From Nitrogeniibacter sp050293885 (lineage in GTDB: Bacteria > Pseudomonadota > Gammaproteobacteria > Burkholderiales > Rhodocyclaceae), in NCBI GenBank assembly GCA_050293885.1, contig JBNKNO010000001.1:124001-188000 (forward strand): DNA of 64,000 nt. The letters are read 5' to 3'. Under the pieces are notes generated by a model that was given only the letters and a program-made list of their open reading frames with translations, was not told the DNA's origin and made no database searches. Positions 44,212-53,347 of this stretch are shown here, piece by piece (position 1 is the stretch's first letter; the number at the start of each line of letters is the position of its first letter). The position numbers were made by a program, and so were the translations under genes.

Positions 44212-44976
44212 ATGTCGGCGGCCAACGAGCAATCCCCCGTGATGGTGACCAGCATGCGTGTGGCAAATGCCATTCGCAGCCTGCTCGCCGACCCGGCTTT
44301 GCATCTGTCCACGCTCACGCGTGCGATTCATATCGAACCGGGCATCAGTGCCGCCGTGTTGCGCGTGGCCAACTCCGCGGCATTGGCGGCCAATGCGCCG
44401 GTGACCGAACTCGAGCGTGCCGTCGCAATTGTCGGGACGGCCAGGGTGCGCATTCTGGCGATTCAGATCGTGATGCGTCAGCTGGTCGACGGCATCCCTG
44501 TACCCGAAGTGCGACAACTTGCCGAGTTGCTGTGGACGCATTCGCTCGAAGTGGCTTGCCTGGGCGAACAGATTGCCATCTCCAGAGGCGAGCAGGGCGA
44601 CTACTGCCACGTGCTCGGGCTCTTTCACGATTTGCCCGCTTTCCAGTTTCTCAACGAATCGCGCAATGCCCCCGAGGCGTTCGCCTGTGAGGCGGATATT
44701 GCGGAACATGCCGCCCGTTGGGAAGGCCCGAGTGCCGGCCGCATTGCCCGCGATATGGGCTTGCCGGACGAGATGGTCGAAGACCTGTATCGGTTTGACG
44801 ATCCCGCCAGTACCAGCCCAGCGGTCGCGGCGCTCCGAGGCGCACATCGTTGTGTCGACGTGCGCTACCCGTTCGATCGCTTCGACGAACCCGGCGAGTG
44901 CGACACCTTGAGCGAGTTGAAGGTGCTCGCGCAGGAAAAGATGGAGCAGTACCTCGATCTGGTGAGGGTGCGCTGA
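44212..44976 (+). CDS. HDOD-domain signalling protein
   Basis: The HDOD domain is a non-catalytic relative of HD phosphohydrolases common in proteobacterial regulators. In this 254-residue protein it covers nearly the whole length: PVMVTSMRVANAIRSLLAD, the L-x-VANSAAL segment, AIVGTARVRILAIQIV, LWTHSLEVA and LFHDLP. No output domain is fused. The downstream GGDEF-EAL gene starts one base after its stop, so the two are surely co-expressed and may form one c-di-GMP pathway. Confidence 0.82.
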   Translation: MSAANEQSPVMVTSMRVANAIRSLLADPALHLSTLTRAIHIEPGISAAVLRVANSAALAANAPVTELERAVAIVGTARVRILAIQIVMRQLVDGIPVPEVRQLAELLWTHSLEVACLGEQIAISRGEQGDYCHVLGLFHDLPAFQFLNESRNAPEAFACEADIAEHAARWEGPSAGRIARDMGLPDEMVEDLYRFDDPASTSPAVAALRGAHRCVDVRYPFDRFDEPGECDTLSELKVLAQEKMEQYLDLVRVR

Positions 44977-44977
44977 C

Positions 44978-47443
44978 ATGTCCGATCTGGCGCGCCGTGT
45001 AGCCGGGCTGCACGCCTACTGGTGTGCGGTGGAGGCGGACGAGATCGTCGCGGCCAGCCCGCTGTTTCTCGAACTCAACGGCCCGCTCGACGATGCCCGT
45101 CAGCTATGGCTGCACAACCCGGCGCTGGGCGACCAGATTCACGAGGTGGTGGCGTCCAGCGAACCCCTGCATCTCGGGCGTCAGGCGCTTGGCTCCGCGC
45201 TGATCGAGCTTGATAACGTCATGCTGATACCCGGCGCTGGTCGGCGAGTCTATCTCGCCGGTACGCCGGTCGAATCGGGTTCGCGTCTGGCCCAGCGGCT
45301 CGAACTCTCGCGTTGGCGCTGCGACCTGGCCGACATCGTCTCCGCGCCGCTACCGCAAATCAAACGTATCAACGGCTGTCTTGCGATGTTGGTGCGTTAC
45401 ACCGGCGCCTTGCACGTGTGGATTGCCGAGGGCTGTGGCGAACATTCGCGTGTCATCAATGGCGCGACGCCGGTCGGCGCGTTCGGTCTGACCAGTGCCG
45501 AGTTGTCGAAACGAAATGCGCAGATCGCATCGCGGATCGACACCGATGAGCTGATGGATCTCCCACTCAGCCTACCGCTTGGCAAGGACTCGATTTCGGT
45601 TGTCTATCCACTGGCCTGCACGCGTCAGGAGTCTCACCGGTTGCTGATCGTCGATGGCGTGGCGAGCGCCCGTGAGAGCGCGATCCTGATCATGGTCAAC
45701 GCAGTGGGGAACTGGATCGGCAACATCATGCAGGCGGCCGATGAGGTGCGCCTGGCCCAGCAGCGCGACCGCCTGTATGCCGAGGTGGTCCGCGCCATGA
45801 GCGATGCCGTGCTGGTCATGGATGCGTCGCTTCGCGTGATTCAGGCCAACGATGCGGCCGCCCGCCTGACCGGCGTTTCGGCGCACGCCATGGCCGGTTG
45901 CGACGTCAACGATCTGTTGGTGCTGACGACCGCAGGGGGGCAGCCGCTGGCATGGAATACCCTGGCCACGAGCGCCCGGCCGATGACGATCGAGCCGACG
46001 ACCTGCGAGTTGCCCCGGCGCGAAACACTCACCATGGTCAAGGGTTCCTGCGTGCGCCTCGATAGCGCGGCGAGCGATGAGCTCGACGACGATACCCTGG
46101 TGGTCGTGCTGCACGACGTCAGTCACGAGATCGAGCATATGCGCCGCGCCGAATGGGAAGCGACACACGACTCCCTCACCGGTTTGAACAACCGAGCCGG
46201 TTTTGAGCGCGCGCTGGTGAGCAGCAAGTGTGGCGGTCAGATGATCTGCATCGATCTCGATCGCTTCAAGATCATCAACGACACCTGCGGTCACGCGGCC
46301 GGCGACGAAGTGCTGTGCGCGGTCGCAACGCTCATGCGCAAGCAGGTGCGCCGGGCCGATGTGCTCGCGCGTATCGGCGGAGACGAGTTCTTCATTGCCT
46401 TGCCTGATTGCCCGGAAGACGTCGCGATGCGTATTGCCGAGGCGATTCGGCAAGGGGTTGCGGACTATGCCTACCAGAACGAAACGGGCGAGACCTTCCG
46501 CATCAGCGCCTCCATCGGCGTGTGCGCCTATGCCGATGGCGAGTCCCTGCAACGCACGCGCGCGGACGCCGATGCGGCCATGTACAGCGCCAAGCGTTCG
46601 GGCAAGAACCGTATCGTGGTGTTCGACCAGAGCCCGCAAGCCATGGGGCACTCTTCCGATGCCCATTGGGCGCATCGCATCGAGCGCGCCATCGAGGACG
46701 ACCGGATCGAATTGTGGCGTCAACCGATTGTCGATCTGCAGGAGACCCGCGGCCGGGGCTATGAGGTTCTTGCCCGCCTGCGCGACGAAACGGGTGGGTT
46801 GGTCGGCGCGGGCGAGTTCATTCCGCCGGCAGAGCGGTACGACCTGATCGGCCGGCTCGATCGGCACATCATCGAGCAGGTGGCCTTGCATTTCGAGGAC
46901 ATGGTGCGTGGTGGACGCTACGTGTCGGTCAACCTGTCGGGGCGCTCCATCTCGGACCCGTCGCTGGTCGAATGGGTGATCGACTGCTTCGACCGCGCCT
47001 GCGTGAATCCGCATCAGGTGTGTATCGAGCTCACAGAAACGGCGGCCGTGGCCGACCACGCCGTGGCTTTGACCTTGATGGAAAAATTGCGCGGCGCCGG
47101 CTTCCTGATTGCCCTCGACGACCTCGGCAGCGGTGTGGCGAGTTTCGCCAGTCTGCGCAAACTGCCGGTGGATATCGTCAAGCTCGACGGCGCCTATGTG
47201 CGCGGCGTGGTGCAGGACGAGGGTGCACAGAACATTCTGCGCGCCGTGGTTCAGGTGGCACAGACCTACGGCATCGACACGGTGGCCGAGTGGATCGAGG
47301 ATGCACAAACGGTGGCCTGGGTCAGCAGCGCCGGCATCACCCGTGGGCAGGGCTACTATCTTGGGGTGCCCGAACCGGTCACCTATCACGCCACCGCGAG
47401 CACCAAGAGTCTGACCGAGTTGGGGCGTCTGGTCGGCACCTGA
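44978..47443 (+). CDS. PAS-GGDEF-EAL bifunctional c-di-GMP signalling protein
   Basis: An 821-residue cytoplasmic protein that could make and break cyclic di-GMP. An N-terminal sensor-like region (about 1-250) is followed by a PAS domain (265-380), a GGDEF domain with ARIGGDEFF near residue 467 and an intact inhibitory RxxD five residues upstream, and an EAL domain starting GYEVLARL near 594. The EAL metal and catalytic residues look complete (SVNLSG, ELTETAAV, DDLGSG, VKLDG, AEWIED). Both activities are therefore possible. It is coupled to the HDOD gene. Confidence 0.92.
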   Translation: MSDLARRVAGLHAYWCAVEADEIVAASPLFLELNGPLDDARQLWLHNPALGDQIHEVVASSEPLHLGRQALGSALIELDNVMLIPGAGRRVYLAGTPVESGSRLAQRLELSRWRCDLADIVSAPLPQIKRINGCLAMLVRYTGALHVWIAEGCGEHSRVINGATPVGAFGLTSAELSKRNAQIASRIDTDELMDLPLSLPLGKDSISVVYPLACTRQESHRLLIVDGVASARESAILIMVNAVGNWIGNIMQAADEVRLAQQRDRLYAEVVRAMSDAVLVMDASLRVIQANDAAARLTGVSAHAMAGCDVNDLLVLTTAGGQPLAWNTLATSARPMTIEPTTCELPRRETLTMVKGSCVRLDSAASDELDDDTLVVVLHDVSHEIEHMRRAEWEATHDSLTGLNNRAGFERALVSSKCGGQMICIDLDRFKIINDTCGHAAGDEVLCAVATLMRKQVRRADVLARIGGDEFFIALPDCPEDVAMRIAEAIRQGVADYAYQNETGETFRISASIGVCAYADGESLQRTRADADAAMYSAKRSGKNRIVVFDQSPQAMGHSSDAHWAHRIERAIEDDRIELWRQPIVDLQETRGRGYEVLARLRDETGGLVGAGEFIPPAERYDLIGRLDRHIIEQVALHFEDMVRGGRYVSVNLSGRSISDPSLVEWVIDCFDRACVNPHQVCIELTETAAVADHAVALTLMEKLRGAGFLIALDDLGSGVASFASLRKLPVDIVKLDGAYVRGVVQDEGAQNILRAVVQVAQTYGIDTVAEWIEDAQTVAWVSSAGITRGQGYYLGVPEPVTYHATASTKSLTELGRLVGT

Positions 47444-47459
47444 GCCGTTGCTATCCGGG

Positions 47460-47482
47460 CCCGCATGCCGTTGGCGTGCGGG
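47460..47482 (+). terminator. Stem-loop after the GGDEF-EAL gene
   Basis: CCCGCATGCC and GGCGTGCGGG form a 10-bp stem with one G-T pair and a 3-base loop, 17 bp after the stop. No T-run follows, so it may only slow transcription or protect the message end. Confidence 0.4.
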
Positions 47483-47589
47483 GGAATGCGTGCGACAATA
47501 TTTTGCAACCATTCTTGCCCTGCGCTGACGATGTCGGCGCGTAAAGCGGCACACCGCGCAAGACGGTGTCCGACATCCAGAGAACCCCA

Positions 47590-48906
47590 ATGTCACTGAG
47601 CTCATCGGCCTGCGGGCTGCCCTTGCGCCTGAAATTCAATCTGGTCCTGATCGTCATATTCGTCGCCAGCCTGATCGGTGCGGGGATCTACTACTACGGC
47701 TTTCTGGAACGAAGTGCGTTCGACGACGTGCGGCACGACTCCGAAGTGTTGATGGAGACTGCGCTGGCGATTCGCAGCTACACCACCGACCAGATCAAAC
47801 CGCATCTCGATCCGCTCAACGCAGACCAGTTCTTGCCACAAACGGTGCCGGCGTTTGCCGCGACCGAAACCCTGCGGCGCCTCTCGGCGCGTTACCCCGG
47901 CTACGAGTACCGCGAGGCGACGCTCGACGCGACCAATCCGCGCAATCGTGCCACGGCCTGGGAGGCCGGCATCATCGACGAATTGACCGTCCGGCAACAG
48001 GCCGCGCCGCGCGATGCGGTTGAGGTGTTCGGCGTGCACGGCAGCGGGGTCAAGCGCGCGTTGTACGTGGCACGACCGATCACGATTTCCAACCCGAGTT
48101 GTCTGAGCTGCCATGGCGAACCCGCGGCGGCGCCGGCGAGCATGATCAAGCTGTACGGGAACACCGGCGGTTTCGGCTGGAAGATGGGCCACACCGTCGG
48201 CATGCAGATCGTCAAGGTGCCGATGCTCTACCCGCTGGAGAAGGCACGCGAGACCTTCAACACCTTCATGATGTCGTTGCTGGTGATTTTCGGACTGATG
48301 TTTCTCGGGCTGAACATTGCCTTGTCAGCCATGGTGATCGAGCCCATGGCGCGGCTCAATCGTCGCCTCGAAGATCTGGCGACCAAAGACTTCTTGACCG
48401 ATCTGGTCAATCGCCGCCGATTTTTCGAGCGCCTCGAATCGGAAATGGCCGCCGCTCGCGTGCATGACACCGCGCTTTCCGTGGTGATGTTCGATCTCGA
48501 CTTCTTCAAGCGCATCAACGACACCTTCGGTCACGACAGCGGCGACATGGTTCTCAAGCACACCGCGGTTCGCGTGCGTGAGCTGTTGCGCAGTTCGGAT
48601 TGTGCGGCGCGTTTCGGCGGCGAAGAGTTCATGATCCTGCTGCGCGAGACCCCGATCGAGGCCGCCATGGCACTGGCCGAAGCCGTACGGGCCAAGATCG
48701 CCGATGTGCCGTTCGAGGATGTCGGTACCGTCAGCGCCAGCTTCGGTGTGGCCGAGTGGAATCACCAGGAAGACGCACACGCCCTGATCAATCGTGCCGA
48801 TCGCGCGCTCTACCAGGCCAAGGGCGGCGGGCGTAATCAGGTGTGCCGCGCCGACGATTCGCCGGTCAAGCGCATTCTTGTCAGCGCGGAAGCACCGTCG
48901 GTGTGA
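47590..48906 (+). CDS. Membrane diguanylate cyclase with haem-binding DUF3365 (Tll0287-like) sensor domain
   Basis: A 438-residue protein: one N-terminal membrane helix (about 15-40), a periplasmic DUF3365/Tll0287-like domain (about 50-215) carrying C171-LS-C174-H175, a c-type haem attachment motif, a second membrane helix (about 225-255) and a cytoplasmic GGDEF domain (GGEEF near residue 343) with an intact RxxD inhibitory site. This architecture suggests redox or gas sensing by haem driving c-di-GMP synthesis. I chose ATG 47590; a GTG at 47566 would add eight residues. Confidence 0.88.
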   Translation: MSLSSSACGLPLRLKFNLVLIVIFVASLIGAGIYYYGFLERSAFDDVRHDSEVLMETALAIRSYTTDQIKPHLDPLNADQFLPQTVPAFAATETLRRLSARYPGYEYREATLDATNPRNRATAWEAGIIDELTVRQQAAPRDAVEVFGVHGSGVKRALYVARPITISNPSCLSCHGEPAAAPASMIKLYGNTGGFGWKMGHTVGMQIVKVPMLYPLEKARETFNTFMMSLLVIFGLMFLGLNIALSAMVIEPMARLNRRLEDLATKDFLTDLVNRRRFFERLESEMAAARVHDTALSVVMFDLDFFKRINDTFGHDSGDMVLKHTAVRVRELLRSSDCAARFGGEEFMILLRETPIEAAMALAEAVRAKIADVPFEDVGTVSASFGVAEWNHQEDAHALINRADRALYQAKGGGRNQVCRADDSPVKRILVSAEAPSV

Positions 48907-48948
48907 GCGAATCGCGGTGACGATCGTCGGTCGCGTGGCACGAAGCGA

Positions 48949-49353
48949 TCACGACTCGTCCGCGGAGGCAAGATGGGGTGCCAGTTCGTCGAGCAAAGCC
49001 GGATACAGTTGATCGGCCTGCGCGATATCGAAGGCGGTCTTCTTGCGCTTGCTGACGCCATGTCGATCCAGCCTCAGATGCACGGCAGGCGTCAGATCGT
49101 GTCGGCGGAGTGTGGCCGCGACGCAGGCCAATCGACAGCCATCGAGCGCCAGCAGCGGCCGGCCGGAGCGCGCCACATGCATCAGTGTCGCGACCTCACC
49201 GCCGACGCCGGCGATGCAGGACATGTCGGCCCGGCCTTCGCGATCGAGGCGCAAGGCGAAGTGGTTGGCCATCTGCGCGGCGCTCGAACAGCCGGAACAC
49301 GAATACACGACAGCGCGCCGCGGGCGTGCACGGACCGGTTTTTCGTGACTCAC
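48949..49353 (-). CDS. DGC-domain cysteine-rich protein, putative metal-binding
   Basis: A 134-residue protein of the DGC family (probable zinc or other metal binding). Cysteines are C19 and C22 (CSGC), C46 (SCIAGVGG), C73 (in the DGC motif DGCRLAC) and C77. No signal peptide. Its start overlaps the narL stop by 4 bp, making it the last gene of the nar transcription unit. Relatives are often found beside respiratory and metal-handling genes; the function is unknown. Confidence 0.72.
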   Translation of the reverse strand: MSHEKPVRARPRRAVVYSCSGCSSAAQMANHFALRLDREGRADMSCIAGVGGEVATLMHVARSGRPLLALDGCRLACVAATLRRHDLTPAVHLRLDRHGVSKRKKTAFDIAQADQLYPALLDELAPHLASADES

Positions 49354-50018
49354 GATTGCGAAAGACCGTGTTCGACGGCAAACACGGCCGCTTGCACGCG
49401 GCTGCTCAGCTCGAGTTTGCGCAGGACGCTCTGGACATGGATCTTGACGGTGCTTTCGGCCACATCCAGTTCGCGCGCGATCTGCTTGTTGCTCTGGCCG
49501 CGCGCTATGCAGGCGAGGATGTCACGCTCGCGTGGCGTGAGCTTCTCGAGCGCGACGTCGTTGGCCCGGCTGGGTGTGACGGCGGGGGTCTCGCCGGTAC
49601 GGGTGGCCAGCAGTTTGCCCATCATCAGTGGCGACACCACCGGTTCGCCGCGCGAGGCCATGCGGATGGCGTCAGTCAGGGACTCGGCCTCGATGTTCTT
49701 GAGCAGGTAGCCGGTGGCGCCGGCGCGCAGGGCGGTGAGCAGATCGTCCGCATCCTCGGACACGGTCAGCATCAGCACATGCGCGTTCGGTGCGTCCTCG
49801 AGGATCAGGCGGAGGGCGTCGTGACCGCCCACTCCCGGCATGTGCAGATCGAGCAGCACGACGTCGGGCTGCAACTGTTTGGCGCGCTTCGCCCCTTCGA
49901 GGCCGTCGGCCGCCTCGCCAACCACCTCGAATTCGTCGTTGCGCTTGAGTAGCGCCATGATGCCGCTGCGGAACAGGCCGTGATCGTCCACCAGCAGGAC
50001 CCGGATGGCTTCGCTCAT
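49350..50018 (-). CDS. narL: Nitrate/nitrite response regulator NarL
   Basis: A 222-residue NarL/FixJ regulator: receiver domain with acidic pocket D11/D12, phosphoacceptor D57 (VVLLDLHMPG) and conserved lysine in YLLKN, then a LuxR-type helix-turn-helix (LTPRERDILACIARGQSNKQIARELDV in overlapping parts, about 150-205). The start overlaps the narX stop by 4 bp. By context it acts with NarX to control the adjacent nitrate reductase operon. Confidence 0.92.
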   Translation of the reverse strand: MSEAIRVLLVDDHGLFRSGIMALLKRNDEFEVVGEAADGLEGAKRAKQLQPDVVLLDLHMPGVGGHDALRLILEDAPNAHVLMLTVSEDADDLLTALRAGATGYLLKNIEAESLTDAIRMASRGEPVVSPLMMGKLLATRTGETPAVTPSRANDVALEKLTPRERDILACIARGQSNKQIARELDVAESTVKIHVQSVLRKLELSSRVQAAVFAVEHGLSQS

Positions 50019-51961
50019 GCTGCCGATTTCTCCTCTTCGTCGTGCCAGGCAACGGCCAGTGAGACTTCGGTGCCTTGACCTTTCCTGGAGCGCACCTCGA
50101 GCACGCCGCCGATACGCGCCGCCCGTTCGCTCATGATGTGAAGGCCGACATGCTCAATGCCATCGACCGCGTGCCTGGGCTCGGCGTCGAAACCCACGCC
50201 GTTGTCTCGAATCGATACGCGAAGGCCTTCGGTATCGCGCCATAGCTCGATGTGTACTTCACTGGCGTTGGCGTGTTTGCGCGCGTTGGATAGCGCTTCC
50301 TGGGCGATGTAGAGCACCTGGGTGCCGACCTCGACCGACAGCGGCGGTGCTTCGCCGTGCACCGCGAAGTGCCCGGATACGCCGCTCTGTGCGGAAAAAC
50401 GATCGAGCGCCTGACGCAACGCGGCTGCCAGATCCTGCTCTGGCAAGCGGGCGCGAAAGTGACCGAGCAACTCGCGCACGTCGTCGTAGCTTTCCTGGAT
50501 GCCGCGCCGGATCATGTCGAGCACCTCGTCGGTCTCGGCCGCATCCTGACGTTCGAGCGCGTCCTCCAGCATCTGGGTCTGCAGGTTGAGAAAGGCCAGT
50601 CCCTGGGCAATCGAGTCATGCAGTTCGCGCGCGATCATGTTGCGCTCCTCGGAAACGGCCATTTCCTTCTCGCGCGAGAGCAGTCGTACGTTTTCGATGG
50701 CCATGCCCAGATGTTGCCCGAGGCTTTGCAACACCTGTCGGTCGTCGTCGGAGACGTCTTTCGGCGCCTTGAAATACAGATTGAAGATACCCAGCGTGCG
50801 TTTGTTGTGGTTGACCGGAATCGCGGTCACGGTGGCGAAGCCGGCGCGTTCGCAGGTTTCGCGGGTGCGAACGCTGCTGGGGCCGTCGGTGTCGCTGACC
50901 ACGGGGATGTCGCCGAGCATCGCCATGCCGCACAGGCAGTCGGTGCATTCGAGGATGGCCTCGGATTCGACGAACTCGTTGTCCAGTCCCTGCTGGGTGG
51001 TGATGTAGAGATTCTCCTCGCTCGCGTCGAGCAGCCGCACCGAGGCGGCGTCGGCTTCGAAGGTGCGACAGACCTGATCGAGAAAACCGCGGGACAATTC
51101 CTCGATGCCCACCGGCTCGCGCAACAAGCGACTGACGTCATAGAGAATGTGCAGTTCGCGGTTCTTGTCCGCCAGCGAGCGGGTTTTGTCGGCGACGCGC
51201 TGCTCCAGGGTGGCATACAGGCCCTGGAGGTGATCGGCCATGCGGTTGAAGCCACGCGACAGGTCGCCGAATTCATCGTTGGTGAGCACCGGAACGCGGA
51301 CCGCGAAATCCTCGCCCTCCATGCGCAGCATGCCGCGCTGCAGCGCGTCCACCGGCCGGATGACGGCCACGAAGAAGAAACGCATGAGCATCACGGTGCC
51401 GACCACTGCAAGCGCCAGCAGAGCCACCTGGTAGGTGCGCAGCACATTGGTGTGCTCGGTAAACGCCACTTCCATCTTCTTGACCATCGCGTTCACGCGG
51501 GTCACGTAATCGCGGGTGGCGGTCTCGAGCGCCAGTGTCGCTTCACGCAGGGTGGTGGCGTCGGGGGCATCGATGACCTGGTCGACCAGGGGGCGCATGG
51601 TGTTTTGCCAGGAGGCGGTGATACTCGCCATGTCGTCGGGAATGCCCCGGTCACGGGGGATGAACAGCGGCCGCGCGGGATCACCTTTTTCCAGACCCGC
51701 CTGGACGCCTTCGATGTCGGCCAACTCGGCATCGAGCGCTTTCAAGCGTGCCTGGCGGCCGATGCCGTCGAGCGGCAGCACGGTTACGTCGTGGGCGACC
51801 TTCCAGGAGCGCATGCGCAGGCTGCCGGCGTCGTTGATGGCGGCGGCCACGCCTTCGAGTTTCCATGAGGAATAGAGGGTCAGGCCGATGGCCGCGAGTG
51901 CGAGCAACAGGAAGCCCCCCAAGACGCCGAGGATCTTGGTGGCGAGTTTCTGCCCGACCAT
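50015..51961 (-). CDS. narX: Nitrate/nitrite sensor histidine kinase NarX
   Basis: Membrane sensor with two transmembrane helices (about 8-30 and 175-200) flanking a periplasmic domain that starts with a nitrate-binding P-box, INDAGSLRMRSWK (residues 42-54). Then come HAMP, a GAF-like cysteine-containing module (CTDCLC), a HisKA_3 dimerisation helix with the phosphoacceptor in ARELHDSIAQG, and an HATPase domain (DNGVGFD). I chose ATG 51961, which puts the first helix near the N-terminus as in other NarX proteins; the frame is open to a TTG at 52033 that lies beside a stem-loop. Confidence 0.92.
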   Translation of the reverse strand: MVGQKLATKILGVLGGFLLLALAAIGLTLYSSWKLEGVAAAINDAGSLRMRSWKVAHDVTVLPLDGIGRQARLKALDAELADIEGVQAGLEKGDPARPLFIPRDRGIPDDMASITASWQNTMRPLVDQVIDAPDATTLREATLALETATRDYVTRVNAMVKKMEVAFTEHTNVLRTYQVALLALAVVGTVMLMRFFFVAVIRPVDALQRGMLRMEGEDFAVRVPVLTNDEFGDLSRGFNRMADHLQGLYATLEQRVADKTRSLADKNRELHILYDVSRLLREPVGIEELSRGFLDQVCRTFEADAASVRLLDASEENLYITTQQGLDNEFVESEAILECTDCLCGMAMLGDIPVVSDTDGPSSVRTRETCERAGFATVTAIPVNHNKRTLGIFNLYFKAPKDVSDDDRQVLQSLGQHLGMAIENVRLLSREKEMAVSEERNMIARELHDSIAQGLAFLNLQTQMLEDALERQDAAETDEVLDMIRRGIQESYDDVRELLGHFRARLPEQDLAAALRQALDRFSAQSGVSGHFAVHGEAPPLSVEVGTQVLYIAQEALSNARKHANASEVHIELWRDTEGLRVSIRDNGVGFDAEPRHAVDGIEHVGLHIMSERAARIGGVLEVRSRKGQGTEVSLAVAWHDEEEKSAA

Positions 51962-52038
51962 TCGACTCACGAAATTCAGTCCGGTGTGGTTCGTCGTAGG
52001 GGGCAAGTTGCGCTCCGCGTGGGGGCTTGTCAACGGCG

Positions 52039-52067
52039 GCGGACGGTCGCCGGAAGGGACCGTCCGC
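52039..52067 (-). promoter_or_regulatory. Intercistronic stem-loop between narI and narX
   Basis: Perfect 10-bp arms (GCGGACGGTC / GACCGTCCGC) with a 9-base loop, 17 bp after narI. No T-run follows, so this is more likely an mRNA processing or stability element, or an attenuator, separating the enzyme genes from the regulatory genes. Confidence 0.5.
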
Positions 52068-52083
52068 GCCTCGCTCGGGTGGC

Positions 52084-52776
52084 TCAGGCCGGTCGGCGCT
52101 TGGTGCGCACGATCTGGTAGGCACGACCCAGATACATCAGCGGCGCCGTCAAAATGTGCACCAGACGGGTGAAGGGGAAGATCAGGAACACCGTCATGCC
52201 GAAGAAGATGTGGGCACGGAAGATCGGATCTACCGATGCCATCAGTTCGGGCTGCGGATTCAGTGTCAGGATGCTCTTCACCCAGGCGGCAAGTGCCAGC
52301 ATCACGGACGGGTCACCATGGTTGGCATGGCCGATGGAGAACGGCACCGTCAGCAGACCGAGAACCAGCGTGATCATCAACCAGCTGATGACGAACATGT
52401 CGTTCTTGCGGCCGGTGACGCGAATGCGGTGGTTGCTTACACGGCGCATCCACAGCATGGCGCCCCCGAGCAGGCACATGCCGCCGAAGACGATGCCGGC
52501 GATGATGGCGATCCACTGGTGTGCCAGGTCGGAAATCCCCAGCCCCAGCCACAGGCCGTGCGGCAGCACGAGCCCGGCGAAGTGACCGGCGAAGATCGAC
52601 AGGATGCCGATGTGGAACAGGTTGCTGGCCAGCAGCATGTTCTGCTTGGAGAGCAGCATCGACGAGTCGGTCTTCCAGGTGTATTGCTGGTAGTCGAAAC
52701 GGATCCAGCTGGCGACCACGAACACCGTCAGGCAGATGTAGGGATAGACGCCGAAAATCAGCTTAATGAATGACAT
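52084..52776 (-). CDS. narI: Respiratory nitrate reductase gamma subunit NarI
   Basis: Di-haem cytochrome b subunit that takes electrons from quinol and passes them to NarH. The 230-residue protein has five hydrophobic helices and the haem-ligand histidines in helix 2 (NLFHIGILSIFAGHFAG) and the later pair (FSIGHANHG; RAHIFFG). GAGGAG lies before ATG 52776. It anchors NarGH on the cytoplasmic side of the inner membrane. Confidence 0.96.
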   Translation of the reverse strand: MSFIKLIFGVYPYICLTVFVVASWIRFDYQQYTWKTDSSMLLSKQNMLLASNLFHIGILSIFAGHFAGLVLPHGLWLGLGISDLAHQWIAIIAGIVFGGMCLLGGAMLWMRRVSNHRIRVTGRKNDMFVISWLMITLVLGLLTVPFSIGHANHGDPSVMLALAAWVKSILTLNPQPELMASVDPIFRAHIFFGMTVFLIFPFTRLVHILTAPLMYLGRAYQIVRTKRRPA

Positions 52777-52786
52777 TGCGAACTCC

Positions 52787-53335
52787 TCACGCGGCCAGCC
52801 GGGTCAGCGAGCCATGGGTTTCGAGAATCCGGATTAACGGTGCGTAGGGGCTTTCGACCTTTTCAAGGTTTTGCGCGAGCACCGCGAAGATCTTCGACAC
52901 ATCGGCCAGGAAGACCTTGGCGCCGGCCGGGTCGGTTTGCGACACGAATTCGAGCATGAGGGGCAGGAAATCGGGGATTTCCTTCTCCTCGTGCTGGAAG
53001 CCGAAGGACTTGTAGTACTCCGACAGATCGATCAGTGCCGGCCCGCGGTTCTTGTCGTCACCGAACAGGTGGTGCGTCAGGTGAAGACTGTGCTCGGGCA
53101 CCATGTCGAAGGTCGCCACATAGGCCGCTTCGCGTTCGGTCGGGTCTTGCGCGATCAGGCCATCGATGAACGCCGCGATTGCCTCGCGATCGGCGTCCGA
53201 GAACAGATTGTCGCGATCGATCTCGGCCAGCCAGACAGCCGCCGTGCCGTGGTCGGTCACGGTGTTGTCCAGCTCCCGGACCAGCGCCTGGTCAGGGTAG
53301 TCGAGCAGTTCGGCCAGTAGTTTGTAGATTTGCAT
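52787..53335 (-). CDS. narJ: Nitrate reductase molybdenum cofactor assembly chaperone NarJ
   Basis: Binds the N-terminus of NarG and checks cofactor insertion before membrane docking. The 182-residue all-helical protein has the TorD/NarJ-family pattern with LLAELLDYPDQALV at the N-terminus and the conserved DMVPEHSLHLTHHLFGDDKNRGPAL stretch (seen as two overlapping motifs). It is slightly shorter than E. coli NarJ but typical of betaproteobacteria. Spacings to narH and narI are 12 and 10 bp. Confidence 0.95.
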   Translation of the reverse strand: MQIYKLLAELLDYPDQALVRELDNTVTDHGTAAVWLAEIDRDNLFSDADREAIAAFIDGLIAQDPTEREAAYVATFDMVPEHSLHLTHHLFGDDKNRGPALIDLSEYYKSFGFQHEEKEIPDFLPLMLEFVSQTDPAGAKVFLADVSKIFAVLAQNLEKVESPYAPLIRILETHGSLTRLAA

Positions 53336-53347
53336 GAGTTTCCCTCC

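Noticed and set aside
51962..52033. TTG 52033 as the narX start
   Set aside because: It directly follows a strong stem-loop, has no visible ribosome-binding site and would place 24 extra residues before the first membrane helix.
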